From positions 6,339,274 through 6,403,273 of the forward strand of contig VZDJ01000301.1 in the NCBI GenBank assembly GCA_008694505.1: a DNA stretch of 64,000 nt, in the 5' to 3' direction. Shown here one piece after another: positions 38,530 through 48,510 of this stretch. Every line of letters begins with the position of its first letter. Position 1 is the first letter of the stretch. This DNA is from Cyanoderma ruficeps (taxonomy: Eukaryota > Chordata > Aves > Passeriformes > Timaliidae). The position numbers and the translations under genes are program-made. The notes below the pieces were generated by a model, which saw only the letters and a program-made list of their open reading frames with translations, was not told the origin of the DNA and did not search any database.

Positions 38530-40796
38530 NNNNNNNNNTTAATTTTTAATGTCTGTGCTCAATGTTAACAAACATGCTTAAACTTCTCAGCAACCTTTTA
38601 TAATAAAATTTCAATCACCGAATAAAACCCAGGTGATTTTTTTTTCTATCATGGAATACTGCAGATTTATTTCAATTTGGCCTGTTCCTTGCCTTTTTTT
38701 TAAATTTGGTGTTGATATTTTTAACTGATTTGTGAAATCTGGAGGAGATTTACATGTGGTGACAGTCACAATGTCAGTATTTCTGTAAAAAATGGCTGTG
38801 GTGGGGCTGGCCCATAAATATGCAGTTTTATTAATTGTAGAAGGCACTCTCATGTCTTCAAAATCCAGACTGGTCTTAAGATATTACTCTTTATTTGAGA
38901 CAGTTACCATTACTTCATTAAAAAATGACAAAACAGCAATAAACATTTTAGCTCTTTAATGAGCAAAGATCAGGTCTCTTAACATTGGAATAATATTCGT
39001 TATCCAGATTATCTTTATTTCACTCAGTGACCAGTAATATGGCCAAGAAATACAAAGTAATTTTCCATCAAGTAGTATACAATTTTTGTGTGTAATAAGC
39101 TTTCATTCTTGAAAAAGAGTAACTGAAAAGAAATGTTTCTGTTACTGCAGTTAGTTTGTCAGAGAAAGTTCTTCGCATTATCTTACAAACTATCAAAATT
39201 GCTAGTAATTTGAAAAAATGTAAAAAAAAATCACATAACTTTAGTCTAATAGAAATATAGTACAGGTAAGAGAGAAAGTATTTATCAGGGATGTGCTCTT
39301 AAGTCCATCTCAATTATTTCTTTTATAGAAATGTACATCTGATTACATATACAAACGTTTTGAAAGGACCATGGTATAGAATTACTGGAAAGCAACAGGG
39401 GAATGAAAAATTTCTTGTGATTTTAGAACATTCACATTCAAATCACACAAACATATGTAATATCCTGATTTTAAAATTTCCAGTTGCTGACTCTCTCCCC
39501 GTTCTCATGTACCCTCTTTTTCTGCACTTTTGCCATCTGGTCTAGAGAATTGATTGGAATGACAAAGCTAATGTATAGCAAAAAGGGAATTAACATTATA
39601 TTAAGATATTATAAGTAAACTTTGTAACATGCAACATGAGTTGAAACAATAAACTGAAAGGTGTAATCAGAGCGGTAATATTGGGGCATTTTTAAATGGC
39701 AAAATGTCGTTGCAATTAAATTTTTGGACACACTTTATCAATTTGAACAAAATACTCTGTAACTAAATCACAGCAAATTATAAATCCTTCATCAAAGGAG
39801 ATTCCGTTAAAGTTATGGTTATTTGAAATTTAGAAATTATTTTGGTGGAAAGGAAAAAGAACATAAATAGTATACATTTTTTTTGTCTGGGATTCATATA
39901 ACTGAGGGTCCACCACTGTATACCTAGAATGCCATAAATACCTTTAAGAACTGATGCAGTCCCTTCTCTTTCGGAAGCTACCATGAAATATTTTACTGTA
40001 ATTACTTTTTGCCCCTTTAGAAAACTTCTTTAGGTTGTGCCAATTGATGGAGAAAGCTTCTATTAAAAACTCCAATGGGATGAGAAGAATTTTAATTACG
40101 GCTTAATCAGCAGCACAGCCACCAAGCATATAAATTATCATGCACATCGTGCTAAAAAGATCCAGTTTCCTTTATTCCCACAACTTTTATACTGACAGCA
40201 CTTATGTGATAATGTTGTACCTGCCAGGCTGTAAAACTTCTCTGACTGGCAGATTTCAGCATGAGCCCCTTTCTAAGGCCTTAACAGCATTGGTGCTTTG
40301 TGTACTTATTCAAATATGTAAATATGGTCTACACAAGAAAACAGGTCCAAATAAAAATTGGTGAAAATTATCTGACATTCCATTAGTGTGTCCCTTGTGC
40401 ATATTTATAGGTTTTTAAAATTTTCAGTCATAGTTCTTTCCTGTTTGTGTTGCACATGCCTAATTCCATTATGTAACTTAAATCTTCAAAAAATTAATAC
40501 TTGAATGTGAATGAAAAAGTATCATTCAGGACAACTGCTTCAAGCAATTGCAAACAGTTGGGTTTTTTGTTTTTCTGTTTCTTTTTTTCCTCTTTTGTTT
40601 TGTCTGTTTCTTAAGTTCATTTGATATATGTACAATTCATTTTTTTCAAAACCCCAAATGTTCTTGATATGTATATTCACATAATATTCCTCCATATTTA
40701 AATAGTAAGAGTCTTGTAGGTTGAAAGCCAAGTAATCTTCAGTAATATCACCTACTGTAATCCATCAAAAAATAAAGTTTGTTTCGTCTTGTCTGG
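37150..40796 (-). other. NLGN1: Probable NLGN1 3' UTR (end uncertain)
   Basis: Directly downstream of the TAG stop lies more than 3 kb of AT-rich, repeat-poor sequence, as expected for the long 3' UTR of NLGN1. Minus-strand AATAAA hexamers occur at 40171-40176, 39014-39019, 38890-38895, 38827-38832, 38666-38671, 38337-38342, 38074-38079 and 37172-37177, so several alternative ends are possible. A Pumilio-type element (UGUAAAUA on the transcript) sits at 37552-37559. The lower boundary is a guess placed past the last hexamer of the cluster; another AATAAA lies at 36890-36895. Confidence 0.6.
38502..38538. other. T28 homopolymer running into a 9-base assembly gap
   Basis: Twenty-eight consecutive T (38502-38529) are followed by nine N (38530-38538). 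The gap is most likely a homopolymer that sequencing could not cross. On the NLGN1 transcript strand it is an A-rich run inside the probable 3' UTR. Confidence 0.95.
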
Positions 40797-41619
40797 CTAT
40801 ACCCTGGTTGTTGAGTGTGAATGGGGGTGGGGATGAGGATGGGGCAGAGTATTGTTCTGTCCTCCAGTAAATGTGTTGAATGTGTGTAGGGGCTGAATCC
40901 CTGGTATAGTGTTGGGGATCATTGTGATGGTGTTGGGTGTCATTAAGGGAATGTCATCAGGAGACCTTCTCATAGCTAGCGTGTAGTCTGGGGGGCAGGC
41001 GGTCCGGAGAACCACCTCATGTGGATGGATGGACTCACATTCATGATCCAAGTCAGTGTGCTTCATTTGGAGGGACATTATCTCCTCTTCTTGTGCATGG
41101 GTGAGATCATTGGTAGTGGTACGTTGTGGGCTACACCTCCTGTGAACGTCGTGTCTCCGCTTGTCCTTTTTGTAGTACAACGCTGCAAAGGCCAAAATGT
41201 TCAGGAACAGCAAAGAGGCGCCAACTGCGATGGTAACGCTTAATTCTGTCGAGTAGTCCCTTTGATCCACTGAAAACGGGCTTGGTTGTTGTTTGGGATC
41301 GTCTTGTTTGGCTGTAGGAAAGGCTGAAGTAACTGAAACAGAATTTTTCCTTGTGGGTCTGAAAGTATTATCAGTCGATGGCACTTTAGTTGTGGTAGAG
41401 GTATACTGTGAAATGTCGTTAAGATTGTGCAGATGAGGTACCAGTTCCAACCAAAGGTTCACTTTATTGGCCCTGTAGTGTTCTTTAACTCGTGGTTTTA
41501 ATCCAATGTGAAGATACAGTTGGTCTTTCTGAGAATATCTGGTCCATGCTACTTCCTCAAAGCGGTTTGGTTTCGTGTGGATGAATTTTGTGTCTTGCGG
41601 CACTGGTTGATTTGGGTCA
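40797..41619 (-). CDS. NLGN1: NLGN1 last coding exon (stalk, membrane helix, cytoplasmic tail)
   Basis: The acceptor is TTTTCTTTTAG above 41619; the exon supplies the third base of the split Gly and then [12 protein letters not shown]. It encodes about 273 residues before the TAG at 40797-40799. In order these are the last part of the esterase-like domain ([12 protein letters not shown]), a Ser/Thr/Pro-rich juxtamembrane stalk likely to be O-glycosylated, and one hydrophobic helix around [21 protein letters not shown] basic stop-transfer YYKKDKRRH and a cytoplasmic tail of roughly 120 residues follow. The tail contains the conserved [14 protein letters not shown] segment, whose tyrosine lies in the known gephyrin-binding region, and ends in TTRV, a type I PDZ ligand. 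A His-Pro-rich run directly before it is an NLGN1 trait. Confidence 0.98.
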
Positions 41620-44600
41620 CTAAAAGAAAAAGATATCTCCAATGTTACAAAGCATTTCAAATGGAATTATGAAATTAACATGATTAGGATTTTATACTAA
41701 ACGTTTAAGACTGCCTTTGGACGGAGCAGAGTGCTAGTCCCTGAAATTAGAGGCCTTAATAATCTTGATTAGAAACAGCATTATGCAAAAAAACCCTTCT
41801 TTTACACTGACTTCAGCGACTTCCTTGGTTCTCCAAAATGTTGGTGTCTCACAGTGAAATTGCCTGGGGTGTGGTGATGTGGACAAATGTCTATGAGAGA
41901 CTACTGTGAGAGAACATTAAGATTTTCTTGTCCTTTTTAGCAGCATAAAGTTCATACAACTCTGCCTTTCTGTTCCTGTGAATCATCTGTGACCTTCCAG
42001 AGGGGAAGGATCATGGCAGAGCACAGCTCAGTGCGATGCATAATCAAAAATAAGTGGTCAAATGTAACAAGGGTTTTTGAACTCCAGTGAAAAGAAAAAG
42101 ATTTAATGAAAATGGCAGCACTTTTCAAGTTTAAAGTCACATATTTTATGGTCAGAAGTGAGAATTTAAGGTAAAATCTGGTACAGAAATAAACTGCATA
42201 ATATTTGATGCAATATTTATGTAATTTTGTGTCTCATGGGATGAAAGTATCAGTGGTGGGGTAGACAGGTACTAATGTAGCTGGTTTTAACTCTACATAC
42301 ATTAACTGCTTAGTTTTACACTTTTCCAGTTCTTTAATTACTTTTGTGTATATTTTAAAATTCCCTCGCAGAAAGTCTGCAAAGATATTTTTCCATCTTT
42401 TTCCTAAAACACGTGAGCCAAGGGACATTACAGTAAACCAATCCAACTCAATTCTTAATCTGTTATTCATCCTACAAGTACAGAGGAATTCCCAAGGGAG
42501 ATAACCAACAGAAAGCACAACATTCCTTCCAAAGTTTGCATACAAGACCATTCATTGTCTGATACTCACCCAGTTTTTGCAAAGTTTGTCCAGTACGTCA
42601 TCACCACTGCACTTAGCATGACATCATTTTTGGAGAAATTACAAGGAAACAACTCAGTAGGACCAATCATGGGGATTCCTAGTACGTAAGGAACCTCGTC
42701 TCCATGGGCTGCATCTGCCCATGCAGGTACCTGATCTGTCTGGCAATGATGGTAGAAGGCATAGAAATACGTAGGCGATCCAAAATTTGAGTGGAGATCT
42801 GCTGTGGCCACTGCTGGTGCAACCCACTGGTGATCAGTAAACAAAGCCAGCAGCGTTTTCCTTCTGGTCTCGGGGTTGTGCCTGTCTGCCCAGTCTGTGT
42901 ACATAAATTTAATGGTTTCCCTCAATATATCTTTGCCTTCGGGGTATCCGTACAAGTTATCGACGAAATTAGAAACTGCAAAGTCAAAATCGCTGGCTGA
43001 TATGCCGTCCTCGCTGTCCACAATGTTTTCAACAAACTTCAGCCCTTCCCCTTGGTTGACTCCCAGCATGATGTCGTAGTTGAGGAATTCTCCCTGCTCC
43101 ATCAAGATCTGAGGGTCGTCTGGAATCACGTCGCCGTCGATCACGGGTCCAAAGGCTATGTGGTATCTCGCTGGCTGAATGTCCTGGTCGACAAGTTCTC
43201 TGTAAGGCTTCCTCTGCAGACATTCCACCAGTTCCACGGTGTCTGACATGTTGCAACCAACTTTTGTAGCCAACATCCTGGCATATTTTGCAGGCTGGAA
43301 GCTGACTGCCCAGCTGGAGAGAGCTGTTCCGCTTTGAGCTATTGCTCTTTGAAAAAGTCCTGTGGGGAGAAATATTTGAAAACTACTGAAGCGACCTTGA
43401 AACAGACACAGACTTTGAAAGATTCAAAGGAATTCTTTGAAACAATAGAAAACTTTAACAGAAGAGATACCTGAATCTTAATAGTACTTGAATACACTGG
43501 GTGGGGAGATCTGACTGCTGTTGTACCTACAGGTAATGTACATAAAATAAATGCAGTATGTGCTGAAGCAAATGATTCTCCCTCAATATAGCCCAGCTGA
43601 GGAACAGATTTTCCAAAGAAACTCAGGAAGAAAAAGGAGTGGCATTACCTTATGTAGGACAACACTATTAGGTTAATAAAAAAAAAAAAAATCTTAAAAT
43701 TAAAGCACCTTATAGGTCGGAGGAAAAGCCATCAACTCTCTGAAATGGGTTGAAGTTTTAGGTATTGTTCATGCCAGCATGCATGCATACAACTACGTGT
43801 TAAATAAATCTATTACACTTTTTAATATATTTTTTGGGATTGAACTTGGCTTGAAAGGTGCAGTGCTTTTAAATTGTGTATCAGTGCAAAAGTTTATATT
43901 CTGGAGTAATAGATGAGAAGGTACCTGGCAGCTATTAAATTTATGAGTGCCTAAGTCAAAATGCTTTCTTGTAAGGAGCTTTTTTAAGGCACGTTTATAT
44001 TGATCACACTTACATAAAAAGGGAAATGATGTATTTTACACTCTTTAGCTTTGTAATTCAGAGATTTAAACATATGTTCAGGTATCCAGTTAAGGGAGAG
44101 AGAATGATCTGGCACTCCATATAGACTTGCAGTAAATCCCAAAGACTTCAGTGCAATTAACTTAAATTTATGCTGATTTAATTAGCACTCTGGACCAGGA
44201 ATTCTACCCAAAGAAATAACAAAATATGTTAAAATTTATGTTTTCCTGTCCCTTCTGTATGGATTTTTAAAACATGTCGTGGATGATAGCCTCACCCACT
44301 TGTAGTCAGTGAATTAATGCAATTATTTTGCTATTGGCTTTAATGCAGTCAGAACTCCTTCCTTGTGCTGCCTTTGCACTTTTCTGCTCCCTTTGAAGAG
44401 GGTACTTTGAGTTCTGAAAGAGATTATGAGTCTGAACCTTGTGTAAAATATTGCTCAGGAACTGTATTTAGATAATTTGGATTGTATTTAATAGGTATTT
44501 AGACTACATTTAGGTAACGGTGACCTTTCTGCTGTTTTGTGAGGAGGGTTTTTTTTTTCATTCTCATAGAAGTTCATTTCAGTATCATACCTTTTGAACA

Positions 44601-47600
44601 AACCACTGGAAAATATTTTATACTGGACCCTACCTCCCATAGGTCACTCTGAGTAATACAAAAGTGTTCAAAAGTTATACTGATTTAAGATAAATGGGTC
44701 AAAATTTTGTTTAACTTTGCTGATGTCATTCCTGGTGTCATTCCACTGTCTCTGGTGGAGTTGCTTAGGGAGGGAAAGTGACACCTGGCCTCTCTTAATT
44801 CCAGCAGGAGCCTTTGGGCTAAGGTTTGGTGAATAGCTGGATACTCCCACCAGAGGAACTGGAGTCAAGGTGCTCAGCTTACCCCAGAAATTTATTCCAA
44901 TAATGCACAAGATGGCTTTTGCTTTGATAAGCAACATATTTCTATTGACAAAAACCCTCCCTAGCCTCTAAATCAAATCAGGGAAATGCTTTTACAGCCT
45001 CTATTGCAGCACCAGACCCTGCACACTCAAAAATAAGTTGGAATCTGTTGCTGGCAGGAAATGTTTTACAAGCTTCTAGGGAATTTTTAAATCATTCTAG
45101 ATTGTATTAGGTTCCTAATCGAAAAGCCTTCAAATTAGATAGGTGTAGAGACTGAAACGTGTAAACTCAAGCCTCTTCTTAAACTTATGAGAAGTCATAT
45201 CCAAGATATTATTTTCTTGCATGATATGAGTAAAAATAAGAATGAACTTGAGCTATAAACAGCAGATATTATTTTCTTGCATGATATGAGTAAAAATAAG
45301 AATGAACTTGAGCTATAAACAGCTAAAAATATATTTGCATGTTTATAAGGTCAGATATTGAGCTAGTATAAATCAGCTCAAAGTCAGTAGAATTACCACA
45401 GAGGATCCAGGCATTGTAATAAATGTAACTAAATGACAAAGCTGAATTTTCACAAAGATGTATTTCATGATAATTCATAATGTGTGTGGGGTTTTGCATA
45501 TTGTGTAAATCTAACTTTATTGCTTTATTAAAAATGTCTGAACAAGGACAGAAAGTGTAAGCTATGTGTAAGAAAATGCTGATACAAACACTGTGGCTTG
45601 CTAAGTGCTACATAAACATCAGATGGCTGGATAAAGTAAAAGTGGTCAAGTCCTTTGGCCATAAAACCATCTGAGGAAGTGAAACTAAACATCCCTGCTT
45701 GTGCAGAAGAATGCTGACAGAGCTATTCCTCCACTCAAACCATTTGGTGAAAAATGAACGGTATGAAAAATTATCTTCATTCTGTCACAGAATTGGCGGC
45801 AGAAATCTGTACCTCACAGGATGGAGAATTACATTTTTATCTGATAATGTGTATGGTTATTATTGCTTACAGGATTCAGAGGGATGGAAAGAGGATTTAA
45901 ATGTTCAATGGGCCACAGTGCTTTGTGACCCTTATTCAATGTCTCTCCACAGTAAATAATAATAATTTGCATATATTCATCCATATTTTGAGAGCACTTT
46001 GTGAAGATGGGTGCTGCTCTGCCCACTTGCAGGTGGGTGGCTGTGAACAGCTCCATCTTGAAATAGGCTGAATTCTTCCTCTCCACTGCCAAGGGAATCT
46101 TGCAGAGGGAAATGACAGAAGCAAAGAGAGCTTCTGAGTTTATAGCTTATGAAAGAGCCTGAGTGATAATCATAGAATCACAGAATCCCAGCATGGTTTG
46201 GGTTGGAAGGGACCTTAAAGCTCATCCCATTCCACCCCCTGCCATGGGCAGGGACACCTTCCACTGTCCCTGGCTGCTCCAAGCCCCATCCAACCTGGCC
46301 TTGGACACTTCCAGGGATGGAGCAGCCACAGCTTCTCTGGGCACCTTGTGCCAGGGCCTCCCCACCCTCACAGGGAGGAATTTCTTCATAATTTCTGATG
46401 TAACCCTGCCCTCTGTCAGTTTGAATCCCTTCCCCCTTGTCCTATCACTACGTGCTCTTATAAAAGTCTTTCTCCACCTCTCATCTGTGAACGTGAAACA
46501 ACACAAAACAAAAGGGGGTTTGGAAATATTAAGAAGTAACTGTTCTTATTTGAACCTGACTGATAGATATTTTCTTTTTTCTTTCTTTTTTTTTATTTAA
46601 TGGTAGATCTAACCACCTCCAAATGAAACATAACATACATGGGAGTGTGGTGACTTGATCTGTTTAATCCAAATTTCATCAAAGCATGGGTTTGCATCTA
46701 AAAGAAATCCTCAAAAATTTACTTTTACTGAACATTCTTCAGACCCCTCCAAAATGCCTTGATCTGCTGTGTTGGCACCTTAGTGCCTCAGTTTTCCCCA
46801 CACAAATCCTGCTCCTGGCAGAATTGTGGCCATGTGTTGGGATGTGACAGGGTGTCATTTGCTGGTGAGAGGCAACACATGCCTGACCAAATATTGTTAA
46901 TGTGGCATTTTGCATTGATGTCATGTTACACCAAGAAGATTGATTTTAAGACCAAGTGAAGAGTTAGGGGAAGATAAACCAGGTGTCTTCTTTCAACCTA
47001 AAGTTAATCCTTGATGATAAAGTTGTTTTTTTAGATGAAAGAAGATGGTGCATTGAGACCCTCAGGTCACAGTGCAGTGAGGTAATGCTTACATCTTGTT
47101 CTCACAAGCATCTTCTTTTAAACATCTATTTAAATTCAGGTAGTTATGGAAGAAAAAAAGATTACATTAAAAATCAAATCGTGAAAATAGACTAAAATTT
47201 AGACCACAGTCTTATTTTCCACTTGACTCTTCTTGTGGAAGTTACATTTTTCTCTCGTTTGAAAAAGCATAATGGCATAATGGTCTAAAGAATCTCTCAC
47301 TTCTGTTGACCTCAGTGGTCTTTGTAACATGACTTTGGGAAAATGCAGCTCTTTTAATGTCAGCAGAATTATGTTTTTATGACCAGCCAATTAGTCCCCC
47401 ATGGAGATACAGCAATAGAAATTAGTGGAGGATTATATGCACAGGGCACAGTGTAGTGTCCCTGGTAAAACTAATGCAGATAAAAATATGTGAAAACAGT
47501 AAGACAAAGGTAACATGATCAATAAGCAATAGCCATGCAAATGAGAGACACTGTGTGAAACTGTGGTGCAAAAATCATAGAAAGAATAAGTTGGGTGCCT

Positions 47601-48510
47601 CAAAGAGGATGATTTTAATTCCCTGCCAGCTGCCTCAACTAGAGAGAAAAGGTGTTAGTTATGGAATAGGAAAAACAGATAGAAGGAAATCCATTTGCAA
47701 CTTGGATGCTTTGACAATTTTGGATCATGCATGCAAAACATTCAACCATTCTTTTATTAGATGACAGCAAGTGAAGTCCATGCAGTTTCAGACAAAAGAT
47801 TTCTGAACTAGTTACTTGTTTCCTTCACACAAAATAATAGTTTTAAGCAATTCAGCTGTTAGCCTGAAAAGAGAAAGTGTCATTTTAGTTTTCTTTAAAT
47901 TCTGCTCCTCAGGAGAAACTAAACATGCCTTTCACAACTGTCTGAATATAGATGACCTCATCTACTGTGAGCATGACTGACTGATTTTCCAAAAAAGACA
48001 CCCTTAGGTAGGAAAGAAAAGAGACAAAAATGATGCACCAAGAAAATACTGATCAGAAGTCTGCTATAAAGCGTTTCTACAAAGCTCCATAGGAAAAAGA
48101 AGAAAGTGACCCAAAATTTAAACATGCACAGAAGAGCTGAGGGAGAAGGAGGCTTGTACAGCCTTTAAAAAGTTTCTTAATATTGAGCTGAACTCAACAG
48201 TTCATAGAAACAAAGAGAATATACAGAACATCACATAGTACTAATGGTGGTGGCATGCAGACACCAAAATTGTCAAAATTTGCAACCTGCATAATACCTT
48301 TGGTTGAATTGCTCCAACGGTTACCTTCAGAATAATGGGATAAAGTCAACAGATTGACGCATGAACCGCCTGCCCCAGATCCAAAAACTGTTATTCTTAG
48401 TGGGTCACCACCAAAGAACCCAATATTTTCACTAGTCCATCGCAAAGCTTGGATTAGATCAAGGAGGCCATAGTTTCCTTTTGCTGCTTGGTCCCCAGTG
48501 CTCAGAAATC
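40797..48510 (-). CDS. NLGN1: Neuroligin-1, three 3' coding exons (partial gene)
   Basis: Spliced coding region, join of 48510-48298, 43359-42570 and 41619-40797 read on the minus strand, with consistent codon phases across both introns. The product is the C-terminal part of neuroligin-1, a type I postsynaptic membrane protein whose cholinesterase-like ectodomain binds presynaptic neurexins and whose tail binds PDZ scaffolds such as PSD-95. Paralogue choice rests on NLGN1-specific stretches: the NRWSNSTK insert, the stalk with [20 protein letters not shown], and the His-Pro-rich end before TTRV. NLGN3 and NLGN4 differ at these places. Signal peptide, first half of the esterase domain and splice site A are missing because their exons lie beyond base 64000. 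No frameshift or internal stop is seen, so the gene looks intact. Identification is from memory of the family, not a database search. Confidence 0.97.
41620..42569 (-). other. NLGN1: NLGN1 last intron within the coding region (950 bp)
   Basis: GT-AG intron with donor GTGAGT and acceptor TTTTCTTTTAG, interrupting a Gly codon after its second base. It is unique AT-rich sequence. I see no repeat or conserved exon within it; short reading frames here are chance. Confidence 0.95.
42570..43359 (-). CDS. NLGN1: NLGN1 penultimate coding exon (esterase-like domain)
   Basis: Exon of 790 bp, bounded by an acceptor reading CCCCACAG above 43359 and a strong GTGAGT donor below 42570. It encodes [16 protein letters not shown] through [11 protein letters not shown]. 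It begins with two bases of the Gly codon split with the previous exon and ends with two bases of the Gly codon completed by the next. Visible landmarks are a Cys pair in [14 protein letters not shown] (expected disulfide loop), [10 protein letters not shown] and [10 protein letters not shown], which match the acidic and histidine regions of the cholinesterase triad, and an NFSKND glycosylation sequon. With Ser replaced by Gly in the previous exon, this gives a non-catalytic alpha/beta-hydrolase fold used for neurexin binding and dimerisation. Reading frame is continuous. Confidence 0.97.
45204..45323. repeat. Perfect 60-bp tandem duplication
   Basis: Bases 45204-45263 and 45264-45323 are identical over all 60 positions, starting AGATATTATTTTC and ending CTATAAACAGC, with sequence diverging immediately on both sides. 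It lies in an NLGN1 intron, about 1.9 kb downstream on the transcript from the 790-bp exon's upstream acceptor side and clear of both splice sites. Zero divergence means a very recent duplication or an assembly artefact. Confidence 0.97.
46168..46500 (-). mobile_element. CR1 LINE 3' fragment in NLGN1 intron
   Basis: The best preserved CR1 here: AATCATAGAATCACAGAATC, GGTTTGGGTTGGAAGGGACC, GGGCAGGGACACCTTCCACT, GGATGGAGCAGCCACAGC and CCCTTGTCCTATCACTACG. It is the reverse complement of the CR1 3' end, hence the same strand as NLGN1. Its high match suggests a relatively young insertion. It is complementary to the CR1 copy at 54476-54703. Confidence 0.95.
48298..48324 (-). other. NLGN1: Alternatively spliced insert B of NLGN1
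   Basis: These 27 bases lie between two GT donors and can be kept or removed without changing frame. They encode NRWSNSTK plus one base of the split Gly. The insert is known in mammalian neuroligin-1 as splice site B; its N-glycan weakens binding to alpha-neurexins and to some beta-neurexin forms. Both donors depart from the GTRAGT consensus, which fits regulated use. Which form is used in this species cannot be seen from DNA. Confidence 0.9.
48298..48510 (-). CDS. NLGN1: NLGN1 exon with nucleophile-elbow region and splice insert B
   Basis: Exon of 213 bp with insert B, or 186 bp without it. The acceptor is a pyrimidine-rich tract ending in CAACAG just above 48510, and the exon opens with two bases completing a split Gly codon. 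It encodes [16 protein letters not shown], then an ALRW helix and [17 protein letters not shown]. In active cholinesterases the last motif carries the catalytic serine; here that position is glycine, as expected for neuroligins. The exon ends at either of two donors: after 48325 (GAAG then GTAACC) or after 48298 (AAAG then GTATTA). The 27 bases between them encode the B insert NRWSNSTK plus a split Gly, including an NST glycosylation sequon. Both donors leave the same phase. Confidence 0.96.

Larger units (their letters stand above)
43360..48297 (-). other. NLGN1: NLGN1 intron between insert-B exon and the 790-bp exon
   Basis: Intron of about 4.94 kb, or 27 bp longer when the upstream donor is used. 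The donor is GTATTA or GTAACC and the acceptor is TTTCTCCCCACAG. It contains a perfect 60-bp tandem duplication (45204-45323) and a CR1 3' fragment (46168-46500) lying in the sense orientation of the gene. The remainder is AT-rich unique sequence with no recognisable exon. Confidence 0.93.

Noticed and set aside
42234..42551. 105-codon frame just downstream of the 790-bp NLGN1 exon
   Set aside because: It begins after the GTGAGT donor, inside the intron, and does not continue neuroligin sequence.
46163..46600. 145-codon plus-strand frame
   Set aside because: It lies over the antisense of a CR1 3' fragment; the residues reflect the repeat.
48194..48297. Continuation of the NLGN1 reading frame past insert B
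   Set aside because: The translation after the Lys-Gly of insert B is intronic. The donor at 48297 and the phase-matched acceptor at 43359 give the correct protein.
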